Part shown: positions 35,652 through 43,968 of the stretch, one piece after another | Position numbering within the stretch: position 1 is the stretch's first letter | Layout of the letters: every line of letters begins with the position of its first letter | Source of the DNA: Magnetococcales bacterium | Lineage (GTDB): Bacteria > Pseudomonadota > Magnetococcia > Magnetococcales > JADFYX01 | NCBI GenBank assembly: GCA_002753565.1 | Contig: PEAM01000019.1 | Coordinates: 1 to 64,000 of the forward strand | Reading direction: 5' to 3' | Length of the DNA: 64,000 bases | Position numbers and translations under genes: made by a program | Notes under the pieces: model-generated | The model's database searches: none | Seen by the model: only the letters and a program-made list of their open reading frames with translations | What the model was told of the DNA's origin: nothing

Positions 35652-36611
35652 GTGGGTTCTACTAAAGATCTCAACCAACCGGAGGTTTTTGCCGAGGCAC
35701 TTGTCCATGCCACACTGATGAAGGACAGGGAAAAACTCGCTGCCTGGCTGGCCGAAGACGATAAGGTGACGGAACACCCCTTCTGGAACTGGTACGCCTA
35801 TTTTGCAGACCGTCTCATCGATATGGCCCCTTCCCCGGAAATGGGCTTTCAGTCCCATCCCAAGCGATCGATCCCAGCCCCAAAAATTGGCCGTAACGAT
35901 CCCTGTCCCTGTCAATCCGGCAAAAAGTTTAAACAGTGCCATATCAATCAAGAGGAGTCGGTGGGCTGGAAGCTGGGCTCTCCCACGCCTGCCATTCGTG
36001 CCATGGCTGTCTCCCGGATTATCCAAGTATCCCCAGTAGAAGTACTGGATCAGGTGCCTCAAGACAAGGCCTCTGATATCGCTCTGACCGAGATGGCCAC
36101 CGCCTATCATGCTGCCGAACGGCTCCAAGAGGCCCTGGATATCATCAAAAAAGTGCTGGACGGCGACCGGGAGGACCCTCACATCCTTTGGGACTACTGG
36201 ATCGCCCGTTATGCCGAGTGGTTGGTGGAGGCTGACAAGGCCTCAGAAGGGGAGCAGTTCCTGATGGATGAATATGATACCCCGCGTCAGGTACAGGCGT
36301 GGCAGGTGGCCCAAAAGCTGGCGGCCTATTATATCGACCAAGGGGATACGGAAAATGCCGAAACCTGGGTTGATACCGCTCTGGAAGGGAACAGTGAAAA
36401 CCCCTTCAACCACTACCTGAAAGGGCTGCTTCTTCACTCTGTCGAAAACTGGGAAGAGGCAGAGCAGGCCTACACCCGGGCTCAGGAGTTGAGTGAAAAT
36501 TTCCGTGAGGAGGAGAAAGCCTACATGACCTCCTTGGTTGGAGAGTCTCTGACGTTGGTCAAAAATCGCCAGCCTTTGAACGAAGAAGAAGCGGCACAAG
36601 AGGAAAACTAG
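35652..36611 (+). CDS. SEC-C motif and TPR-like protein
   Basis: The 319-residue protein starts at GTG 35652 with AAGGAG eight bases upstream. Residues about 77-98 contain G-R-N-D-P-C-P-C-Q-S-G-K-K-F-K-Q-C-H, the SEC-C zinc-binding motif (C-x-C-x8-C-H). The remainder is helical, with TPR-like segments after residue 130. SEC-C domains bind zinc and often tie a protein to SecA or other partners. No catalytic residues are visible. It precedes aspS by 11 bp on the same strand and may share its transcript. Function is unknown; a chaperone or adaptor role is plausible. Confidence 0.75.
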   Translation: MGSTKDLNQPEVFAEALVHATLMKDREKLAAWLAEDDKVTEHPFWNWYAYFADRLIDMAPSPEMGFQSHPKRSIPAPKIGRNDPCPCQSGKKFKQCHINQEESVGWKLGSPTPAIRAMAVSRIIQVSPVEVLDQVPQDKASDIALTEMATAYHAAERLQEALDIIKKVLDGDREDPHILWDYWIARYAEWLVEADKASEGEQFLMDEYDTPRQVQAWQVAQKLAAYYIDQGDTENAETWVDTALEGNSENPFNHYLKGLLLHSVENWEEAEQAYTRAQELSENFREEEKAYMTSLVGESLTLVKNRQPLNEEEAAQEEN

Positions 36612-36622
36612 GATAACTCATT

Positions 36623-38452
36623 ATGAAGCGAAGCCATTTTTGTAACGATGTCAGAAAAGAGCAGATTGGAGATCGGATTACCCTGTTTGGCTGGGTAAAC
36701 CGACGCCGTGACCATGGCGGGGTGATTTTTGTCGATCTTCGAGATCGAACCGGGTTGGTTCAGGTGGTTTTCAGCCCGGAACGCAATGCCGAGGTTCACC
36801 AACAGGCCCATGTACTGCGTAACGAGTATGTTCTTCAGATCGAGGGAACCGTGGCGCCTCGCCCCAAGGAGACCGAAAATCCCAAGATGCCAACCGGGCT
36901 GATTGAGGTTGATGTGGACTCCTTTACCATCCTCAACGCCTCTCAAACCCTGCCTTTTTTGTTGGATGACGAAGATCTGGGCGAAAACACCCGCCTCACC
37001 TACCGTTTTCTCGATCTGCGTCGACCACAAATGCAGCATAATCTCTCTTTCCGCCACCGGGTCAACCACACCATCCGCACGGTTTTGGATGGGGCGGGAT
37101 TTCTCGATATCGAAACGCCCATGCTGACACGCAGCACCCCTGAAGGGGCGCGGGACTATCTGGTTCCTTCTCGGGTCAACCCCGGTCAGTTCTATGCTCT
37201 GCCGCAATCGCCGCAGCTATTCAAACAGCTGCTGATGATCTCTGGCTACGATCGCTATTTTCAGATCACCCGCTGCTTCCGAGATGAAGATCTGCGAGCC
37301 GACCGCCAACCTGAATTTACCCAGGTGGACCTGGAGATGGCCTTTGTGGAGGAAGAGGATGTGATGGCGGTCACCGAGGAGGTGATCCATGAAAGCTTCA
37401 AAAAAGCTCTGGATGTGACAATCTCCACCCCCATCCCCAAAATCACCTACGCACAAGCCATGGAGCAGTATGGTCTGGATGCTCCAGATGTACGCAACCC
37501 TCTTGTTCTGACCGATCTTACCGAACAGATGAAAAATACCGGTTTCAAGGTTTTTTCTGCCCAGTCCAGACTGAAGGGGCCAGGGGGTCTGCGGGGTGCG
37601 GTCAAAGCTCTGCGGGTGCCAGGTGGTGCCAAACTGACCCGAAAACAGATCGACAACTACACCAAGTTTGTGGAAATCTATGGCGCCAAGGGTCTGGCCT
37701 ATATTAAAATAAATGGTCCCTGGCAGGAAGAGGGGTGGCAATCCCCCATTGTTAAATTCTTCTCCGATGTCGAGAAGGAGGCCATTGTGGCCGCAACCCA
37801 GGCCGAAACCGGGGATATCATCTTTTTTGGTGCCGACAAACTTTCTGTGGTCAATGAGGCGTTGGGGCGGTTGAGGGTTGTGGTTGGTAACGATCTGAAA
37901 CTGGTGGACCCAGAGGCCTTTGGTCTGGTTTGGGTTACCGAATTTCCGCTGCTGCAGTGGGATGATGAGAGCAAACGGTTTAATGCTGTACACCACCCCT
38001 TTACCGCACCCATGCCGGAGGATCTCTACCTGCTGGATGAGGTGGATGAAGAGGGAGTTCCACCCCTCCACCGCATCCGCTCTCGGGCGTACGATCTGGT
38101 TTTAAACGGCACCGAGATTGGCGGAGGTTCCATCCGTATCCACGACCCCAAAATGCAACGAAAAATGTTGGCGTTGCTTGAGATCGGTCCGGAGGAGGCA
38201 GAGGACAAGTTTGGTTTCTTGCTTCGTGCGCTGGAATTTGGCGCCCCCCCGCATGGTGGTTTGGCTTTGGGCATGGATCGACTGGTGGCACTGATGCTGA
38301 AAACCGACTCCATTCGTGACGTCATTGCCTTTCCCAAAACCCAAAAAGCGGGTTGTGTGTTGACCCAGGCCCCGTCAAAGGTTGACCAGATCCAACTCAG
38401 AGAGCTTCACCTTCGCAGCACCTTCCGCGCCAAAACGGAAGAGAAGCCCTAA
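36623..38452 (+). CDS. aspS: Aspartyl-tRNA synthetase
   Basis: The 609-residue class II synthetase has an OB-fold (about 1-105) and motif 1 around [14 protein letters not shown]. Motif 2 is [17 protein letters not shown], and motif 3 at the C-terminus is G-L-A-L-G-M-D-R-L. The bacterial GAD insertion is present. His31 in R-R-D-H-G-G matches the residue found in non-discriminating AspRS of Pseudomonas-type, so this enzyme may charge tRNA-Asn as well. AGGATAAC precedes ATG 36623. A terminator follows 25 bp after the stop. Confidence 0.97.
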   Translation: MKRSHFCNDVRKEQIGDRITLFGWVNRRRDHGGVIFVDLRDRTGLVQVVFSPERNAEVHQQAHVLRNEYVLQIEGTVAPRPKETENPKMPTGLIEVDVDSFTILNASQTLPFLLDDEDLGENTRLTYRFLDLRRPQMQHNLSFRHRVNHTIRTVLDGAGFLDIETPMLTRSTPEGARDYLVPSRVNPGQFYALPQSPQLFKQLLMISGYDRYFQITRCFRDEDLRADRQPEFTQVDLEMAFVEEEDVMAVTEEVIHESFKKALDVTISTPIPKITYAQAMEQYGLDAPDVRNPLVLTDLTEQMKNTGFKVFSAQSRLKGPGGLRGAVKALRVPGGAKLTRKQIDNYTKFVEIYGAKGLAYIKINGPWQEEGWQSPIVKFFSDVEKEAIVAATQAETGDIIFFGADKLSVVNEALGRLRVVVGNDLKLVDPEAFGLVWVTEFPLLQWDDESKRFNAVHHPFTAPMPEDLYLLDEVDEEGVPPLHRIRSRAYDLVLNGTEIGGGSIRIHDPKMQRKMLALLEIGPEEAEDKFGFLLRALEFGAPPHGGLALGMDRLVALMLKTDSIRDVIAFPKTQKAGCVLTQAPSKVDQIQLRELHLRSTFRAKTEEKP

Positions 38453-38477
38453 AGGTAGACCTCTCTTTGTTTGACAG

Positions 38478-38510
38478 ACCCGATAGCTTACCCTGGCTAT
38501 CGGGTTTGTT
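38478..38510 (+). terminator. Terminator of aspS
   Basis: The 10-bp stem ACCCGATAGC with GCTATCGGGT is followed by TTGTT, with a short T-run. Confidence 0.75.
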
Positions 38511-38520
38511 AGTGTTGAAA

Positions 38521-38600
38521 AGTGGGGCACTATGGGGTCCCATTGGTTGAAGGGCGGCTTGGTTTGCCGGCCTTTATAGAGACTCCAAACCAAATATGTC
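38521..38600. repeat. Possible relic of the structured repeat boundary
   Basis: GAGACTCCAAACCAAAT at 38579-38595 is one substitution from the repeat boundary motif (GAGATTCCAAACCA-type), and CACTATGGGGTCCCATTGG upstream resembles the flank of copy 2. The hairpin core is missing. It lies between two convergent genes, aspS and a kinase. Confidence 0.4.
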
Positions 38601-38635
38601 AGATAAAGTCTTGTCTATTACAATATGTGACTATA

Positions 38636-41032
38636 CTAGCTGGTACTCTCCGGCTTGCAATATCGGGTAATCAACGCCAGCAGCTTGATCTTGGTAATGG
38701 GCTTGGTAATATGATCATTACAACCAGCCGCCAAAGATTTTTCTTTATCTCCCATCATGGCATGGGCCGTTAAAGCCAAAATGGGGGTCGGAGCAAGACC
38801 CTGCTCTTTTTCCCAAGCCCGAATCTGCCGTGTTGCTTTTAATCCATCCATTACAGGCATCTGGATATCCATCAACACCAGATCATAGCGCTTCCCAGAA
38901 CCAATATTCTCCACTGCCTGCAGACCATCCTCCACCCAATCTACCCGGTGGTTGCTCTTTTTAAGAAAAACCTTGATGAGCATGGCGTTATCACCATCAT
39001 CTTCCACCAATAAAATCGACCGGTTTTCCAGCCTCTTTTCATCCGTTCCTCCCCCCTTGTTACCAGCCGGTCGATGGGCTTGGACACCAAGCTCCTCCTC
39101 ACGCCAGGGCGTATCGGGGAGCGGGATGGAAAAATGGAAGGTGCTGCCCTCTCCAGGCGCGCTCTCCAGCCAGATCTTTCCATCCATGGAATCCATCAGT
39201 CGCCGGCATAAAGAGAGACCCAACCCAACACCACCATGTCGCCGGGTCGAAGAGCTGTCAGCCTGGGAAAACGGCTCAAAAACCAATGACTGCTTCTCTA
39301 AGGGAATACCGATACCCGTATCGGAGATGGAAAAAACAAGGGTGTGCCGATCGGGACAAGAGACCTGCAACTCTACCCGGCCCTGATCGGTAAATTTGAT
39401 GCCATTCCCCAATAAGTTCAACAATACCTGGCGTATTCTCTTGGGATCACCCACAAAAAAGCCTGGTGTTCCCGCCTCAATGTGACAGCGTATCACCACC
39501 CCTTTTTGATCCGCCTTTTGGCCATGGATCTCTATCGCCTCATGGGTCAACTTTTCCAGGTTAATGGTTTTTTTCTCTAAGGTAAGATATCCAGATTCAA
39601 TATGAGAGAGGTCGAGAATATCTTCAATCAAGGTGAGGAGATTATTTCCCGCCCGCCCCATGATCTCAATAAAGCCCCGCTGCCTGGAGGTCAGAGAGGT
39701 CTCTTGAATAACCTCTGCCATACCGAGAATGGCATTGAGGGGGGTACGAATTTCATGACTCATAATCGCCAAAAACTCGCTCTTGGCCCGATTGGCCAAC
39801 TCGGCGGACTCTTTAGCCTGGATCAACTCCTGTTTGGCCAACTTTCTTTCGGTGACATCATGACCCAAACTGAAGTGGTCCCCATTGGGAAGCCTGAAGT
39901 TGGCCCATAGTTGTATGCGGGCATCTCCCGATTTGGTGAAAGATTGATACTCCCGAAAAATACCATCATGCCGTTTAATCCACCGTAAAACCTCATCCCG
40001 AACAGCCGGGTCAGGATAGATCAGCCGCAAAGGGTCGTCCGTACGATTGATCTCCTCCCGGCTCCAGCCAAAAACCCGTTCACACTCCCGATTCCACAAC
40101 AGACACCGTCCCTGATCATCGAAGGCATCAATCATCACCGGGGCATAATCGAGAATGGCCTTAAACCGCTCTTCACTCTCTTTGAGAGCGTTCTGCTGAC
40201 GGACGATATCGGTACCCATGGTATTGAATACCCGGCCAATCTGGGCAAAATCACCCTTCAACCCTTCCAACTTCTGGTCAAACTTCCCGGCTGCAATAGC
40301 CACCATCCCCTCTTTGAGTTTGATAAGGGGTGTCGAGACAAACCGGCGAACCATTAAGCCTAGCAGGAAAAAAATGAGAAGAAAGCTGGCCAGATGGATG
40401 ACAGTATCCTCTAGAAAGTTACCGATAATCCGCTGGTTGATATCGGTGGCAGGAATCTTGAAACTCATGATACCCCGCAGTTCACCCAGCTTGTAATCGT
40501 AAGAGGCGCTGTACGTATCCCGAATGGTAGGGGGAGCATCCGCTCGCTTGCCGTGGCACTTCATACAGTACTCCTCCACCCAGATGGGCCGAGAATAGTG
40601 GAAGAAGGGCTCTCCGCCATCTGTTTTGAAGGTGACAAACCGGATCTGTTCCTGACGGTTTTCTTGAAAAAACCGGATAGCCTCCATCTCCACCTTATCC
40701 GCCAAATTTTTTGAATTACGCGGTCGGTCAGAGACATTCTTAAAGCTAAGACCGGTCTCACTCCAGTTGGAAAAATCGTTGGAAATTCGGGAGAGGGCGT
40801 GGGCTGGCAGAAAACCGAGGTTTTTGGGTGTCAGGGGGATACCACTGTCGAGGAACTGGTGATGATAGACACGCCGGGTAGCCATGAGAACGCTGTGCAA
40901 CTGCTCGGCCAGGTTTTTAACCTCCCGGACCGACTCCTCCTTGGCTCGTTGGTAAGTGAGAGCTTCCAGGCCGACAAATGCCAAGGTCAAAACCAGACCA
41001 ATGGTTAAAAACAGTCGCGTTTGGAGCTTCAT
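38636..41032 (-). CDS. Hybrid histidine kinase with periplasmic DUF3365 haem domain
   Basis: The 798-residue protein starts at ATG 41032. A first membrane helix (about 6-24) precedes a periplasmic DUF3365 domain with C156-M-K-C159-H160. A second helix (about 210-230) leads to HAMP (231-280) and PAS (about 290-395). HisKA follows with H426 in M-S-H-E-I-R-T-P-L, then HATPase with G-V-G-L-G-L-S-L and a C-terminal receiver with M-D-I-Q-M-P-V-M-D-G. It probably senses a haem-linked ligand or redox state and phosphorylates its own receiver, with output through a separate histidine phosphotransferase. No direct partner is adjacent, though a STAS protein and a receiver-ATPase lie upstream. Confidence 0.9.
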   Translation of the reverse strand: MKLQTRLFLTIGLVLTLAFVGLEALTYQRAKEESVREVKNLAEQLHSVLMATRRVYHHQFLDSGIPLTPKNLGFLPAHALSRISNDFSNWSETGLSFKNVSDRPRNSKNLADKVEMEAIRFFQENRQEQIRFVTFKTDGGEPFFHYSRPIWVEEYCMKCHGKRADAPPTIRDTYSASYDYKLGELRGIMSFKIPATDINQRIIGNFLEDTVIHLASFLLIFFLLGLMVRRFVSTPLIKLKEGMVAIAAGKFDQKLEGLKGDFAQIGRVFNTMGTDIVRQQNALKESEERFKAILDYAPVMIDAFDDQGRCLLWNRECERVFGWSREEINRTDDPLRLIYPDPAVRDEVLRWIKRHDGIFREYQSFTKSGDARIQLWANFRLPNGDHFSLGHDVTERKLAKQELIQAKESAELANRAKSEFLAIMSHEIRTPLNAILGMAEVIQETSLTSRQRGFIEIMGRAGNNLLTLIEDILDLSHIESGYLTLEKKTINLEKLTHEAIEIHGQKADQKGVVIRCHIEAGTPGFFVGDPKRIRQVLLNLLGNGIKFTDQGRVELQVSCPDRHTLVFSISDTGIGIPLEKQSLVFEPFSQADSSSTRRHGGVGLGLSLCRRLMDSMDGKIWLESAPGEGSTFHFSIPLPDTPWREEELGVQAHRPAGNKGGGTDEKRLENRSILLVEDDGDNAMLIKVFLKKSNHRVDWVEDGLQAVENIGSGKRYDLVLMDIQMPVMDGLKATRQIRAWEKEQGLAPTPILALTAHAMMGDKEKSLAAGCNDHITKPITKIKLLALITRYCKPESTS

Positions 41033-41471
41033 TCCAGCGCCCTTTTGATAGCCAGGATTCAACCTTTAACCCAAGCTTTTTTTATGACAAACAATACGTT
41101 ATGAACCTCTTTTGTTTCTATGTTCAATCCAACAACCTGTCACCTATCAGGAATAAATACTAGTAGAAATCATCTCCCCTGTCCAACACTACTTACAAAC
41201 CTGCCCAAGCATTACCATTTGACACATACCCAACGGTGAAAAGCTACCCTCACAGATCAAACGATTTGAATGGCAAACCCTTCCTCAGATGTTGCTCTAA
41301 ACCTTTTCCTGATAGTATCCTTATCGACAACCCTTTTCGTTAAGTGAGCAGGAGGGAAAGCGTCTATCTGCTGTTTCCGGGCTTATTAAATATTGACATT
41401 AGCCCCACACCAGAAAACAATACCCTTGGGTTCAGGCACAAGCTGTTCAAACTTTTTTGGGGAGAGAAAAC
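41033..41471. other. Intergenic region upstream of STAS gene
   Basis: The 439 bases contain no credible gene. TTGACA at 41392-41397 is the only -35-like box I see; no well-spaced -10 follows. A GGGGAGAG ribosome-binding site for the STAS gene lies at 41458-41465. Confidence 0.5.
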
Positions 41472-41768
41472 ATGCAAGTAACCGCCGAGCGAGAAGGAAA
41501 CAAACTGACCCTTTCATTCTCTAAAGCCTTCAATTTTCATTCACGCATCAGTTTTGTGGAGGCCTATAAAAATCAACCCGCCGACCTCTCTTTTGAACTG
41601 GATTTCAGAAAAACTCAAACTGTCGACAGTTCCGCCCTGGGCATGTTGATGATCTTTCGGGAACATGCCGGAGGAAAAGATGCCGATATCACCATTGTCG
41701 GTTGCTCTCCAGAATTAAAGAAACTCTTTGAAATCGCCCAATTTCAATCTATTTTCAATTTTGTATAG
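41472..41768 (+). CDS. STAS-domain anti-anti-sigma-like protein
   Basis: The 98-residue protein is a single STAS domain. The conserved D-S-S-A-L-G segment (about residues 52-57) holds the Ser that is phosphorylated in SpoIIAA/RsbV proteins by the partner anti-sigma kinase. ATG 41472 has GGGGAGAG at a normal distance, whereas an upstream start at 41457 does not. STAS proteins bind an RsbW-like ATPase in its unphosphorylated form. The receiver-ATPase gene 1.3 kb away, at 43028 on the other strand, is the likely partner, and the PP2C proteins at 51098 and 56006 could dephosphorylate it. Confidence 0.85.
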   Translation: MQVTAEREGNKLTLSFSKAFNFHSRISFVEAYKNQPADLSFELDFRKTQTVDSSALGMLMIFREHAGGKDADITIVGCSPELKKLFEIAQFQSIFNFV

Positions 41769-41874
41769 AGCTTGGGCTGCTGGTGGCTCTTTGCGGTACA
41801 ATCTTCATTGAATCCTGCCTTCCAATTATATAAGATGCTATTTTGGTTCATAAAAAAGGAGGGAGATAGCGACC

Positions 41875-43059
41875 ATGAAGAGTACCCCACGTGAGGTTAT
41901 AACCCCCTTTCGCCCCCTCCCTCTGACCATCCCCGAGGGGATGGGGAAAAATGAGTTTTTCAACAGTAGTAACAACCTGAAAAATCTCACCGAAGAGAAC
42001 GGCCTGTTACGAACTCGGGAAAACTTTCTTCTCTACCGAAAAGCCATCGGCCACAGTCTGGAGTTTGATACCTCCATCATCTTCGATACCTCACAGACCA
42101 TTCTCGACCCCCTGGGGCGGCCTGTCCGTCGAGACCAACTCTCCAAGAAGGAGAGCCGGATCTGGAGCCGTATGTCCCAGACCATTGTCGACTATATGCT
42201 GGAGCAGTACCCCGACCCAGAAAAACATCTGGTTTTTTGTGGAGAGGCCAGCCTGGATCCAACCTGGCCCATCAACAAACCGGGGGTTCCCAGCATTCGC
42301 ATGATTCACAACCACTTTATCGTCTACCCCCAAGAGCAGCTTCGCCAAGCTAAAATCGCCGACAGCAACCACCCCAACCTGACGGATGGTGGTCATCATG
42401 GACTGTTTCTTAAACATTTGGGGGAGGTGTATCAACGTTTTTTTGAAATTCTCAACCTCACCATCCTGCAGCCCATCTCCTCTGACAAATCTCAACTGGC
42501 CCTTACCGGATACCCCCAAGGCCTGCCAAGCTGGGAGGTGACCGGGGGTGCCGATAGCCTGAAAAATCCTCGTTTTTGGCAAGAGTACGATTTAATCCTC
42601 AAAGGGTTTCTCGACTTCTACCGCACCTTTTTCGGACTGGTGGCCACCCAAAAGGCCAGCATCCCCAAAGAGAGCTATTTTCCCGATCAGGTGGAAAATG
42701 TGCTGCTGTTTAACAACGATTTTTATCGGGTGGCCAGAGAGGTAAGACTGAAGGTGATCGACGACCCCCAGTTTGCCAACGAGATGCGCTGGCATCCGGC
42801 CTATAAGCAGCTTATGTATCGCGATTGCAAAGGGCGTCTGATTGTCACCATCAGCCAGAACTCCGTTGGTAACGCCATCACCGAACTATTGGGTATCGTC
42901 GTCAAACGGATTCCCGATACCGAAGCCTATAACGCCGCCGAACCGGCTCTGTTAGCCAAACTGTTTGAGGTGTGCCGCCGGCTGATCGCCTCGGACCTGG
43001 GAGAGCCGATCAGCAATGGATTTTGGCCTATTCAGGATGCTCAGACTCTGGAAGATTGA
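41875..43059 (+). CDS. Unknown 394-residue protein
   Basis: I do not recognise this family. The protein is hydrophilic and globular with no signal peptide or membrane helix. Landmarks include R-M-I-H-N-H-F-I-V-Y-P near 142-152, G-G-H-H-G-L-F-L and F-Y-R-T-F-F-G-L. The paired His residues could bind metal but no complete site is visible. A GGAGGGAGATAG sequence just upstream supports ATG 41875. It sits 106 bp after the STAS gene on the same strand and overlaps the convergent receiver-ATPase by 32 bp, which suggests that all three belong to one regulatory module. An enzyme or a sensor is possible. Confidence 0.7.
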   Translation: MKSTPREVITPFRPLPLTIPEGMGKNEFFNSSNNLKNLTEENGLLRTRENFLLYRKAIGHSLEFDTSIIFDTSQTILDPLGRPVRRDQLSKKESRIWSRMSQTIVDYMLEQYPDPEKHLVFCGEASLDPTWPINKPGVPSIRMIHNHFIVYPQEQLRQAKIADSNHPNLTDGGHHGLFLKHLGEVYQRFFEILNLTILQPISSDKSQLALTGYPQGLPSWEVTGGADSLKNPRFWQEYDLILKGFLDFYRTFFGLVATQKASIPKESYFPDQVENVLLFNNDFYRVAREVRLKVIDDPQFANEMRWHPAYKQLMYRDCKGRLIVTISQNSVGNAITELLGIVVKRIPDTEAYNAAEPALLAKLFEVCRRLIASDLGEPISNGFWPIQDAQTLED

Positions 43060-43936
43060 TGGTCGCAACCACCTCATTACCCCTCCCTTGGTAATGAATA
43101 GCATCAAAGCTGAGTAAGTTGGCCATGGCAATGCCCCGACCGTGAGAGTCGAACGCCCGTGCAGGGTCAATCTGCAGATAGTTCTGCCAATCAAACCCCT
43201 CCCCCTGATCTTGAATCACAAAAGTGACGCTTTTTTGATCACGGCTAAACTGAATGGTTGCGCTACGATGGGCATATTCGGGCAGGGAGAGGCGTCGTTC
43301 GACCTCCTGAGACCACCCGCCCTTACGGTTGAGTTGGCTCTTCTGGCGATAGCCAATACCCAGGTTGCCATGCTCCACCGCATTGATCATCAACTCCGTC
43401 AACCCCAACAGGCTCTTCTCTGGATTGGGGCAGGCTTTAGCCAATAGCACCACCAGATCCTGCACCTCCTCCAACGTCCGAAACCGGAACAGGCCAGACT
43501 CCATCAAACGAAACGAGTTGACCGCCTTGTTCACCTCGTTCTGGAGGGCCAGATGGACACCATATTCATGCAAAGCGGTCTCCACAACCGCCAAAATTGC
43601 GCTGCGGTCAACCGGTTTGGTTAAATAGTAGTAGGCTCCCAACTGCAGCCCCCTGGCAATATCCTCTTTCTCCGCCTTGGTGGTGACAAAGATCACAGGA
43701 ATCGCCTTGCACCCCTCCTCTTGCTTGAGTTGACGGCAAACCTCATAGCCATCCATAGCCGGCATCATGACATCGAGAAGAATCAGATGGGGGGCACTTG
43801 ACCGGGCCACCTCCAGGGCCATCGAGCCACTGGTCGCAAAAATAACGGTGTAGCTATGGTGAAGAATCTCATCCAATACCTCAATATTACTCGGCTCATC
43901 ATCAACAATCAGAATCGTCTCTTTCTCTCTTTTCAT
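43028..43936 (-). CDS. Receiver fused to RsbW-like serine kinase/anti-sigma ATPase
   Basis: The 302-residue protein has two parts. The receiver (about 5-122) carries acidic residues I-V-D-D-E, phosphorylatable D55 in L-L-D-V-M-M-P and K in L-T-K-P-V-D. The C-terminus (about 165-300) is a GHKL ATPase with E-L-M-I-N-A-V-E-H-G-N, Q-D-Q-G-E-G-F and S-H-G-R-G-I-A-M-A. That is the anti-sigma/STAS-kinase type rather than a histidine kinase. Phosphorylation of D55 would control its binding of a STAS protein or sigma factor. The 1212-residue kinase follows on the same strand upstream, only 33 bp away, and is its likely input. It overlaps the convergent unknown gene by 32 bp. Confidence 0.85.
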   Translation of the reverse strand: MKREKETILIVDDEPSNIEVLDEILHHSYTVIFATSGSMALEVARSSAPHLILLDVMMPAMDGYEVCRQLKQEEGCKAIPVIFVTTKAEKEDIARGLQLGAYYYLTKPVDRSAILAVVETALHEYGVHLALQNEVNKAVNSFRLMESGLFRFRTLEEVQDLVVLLAKACPNPEKSLLGLTELMINAVEHGNLGIGYRQKSQLNRKGGWSQEVERRLSLPEYAHRSATIQFSRDQKSVTFVIQDQGEGFDWQNYLQIDPARAFDSHGRGIAMANLLSFDAIHYQGRGNEVVATINLPESEHPE

Positions 43937-43968
43937 GGGATGTAACCCTCTTTAATTCTAAAAACAGC

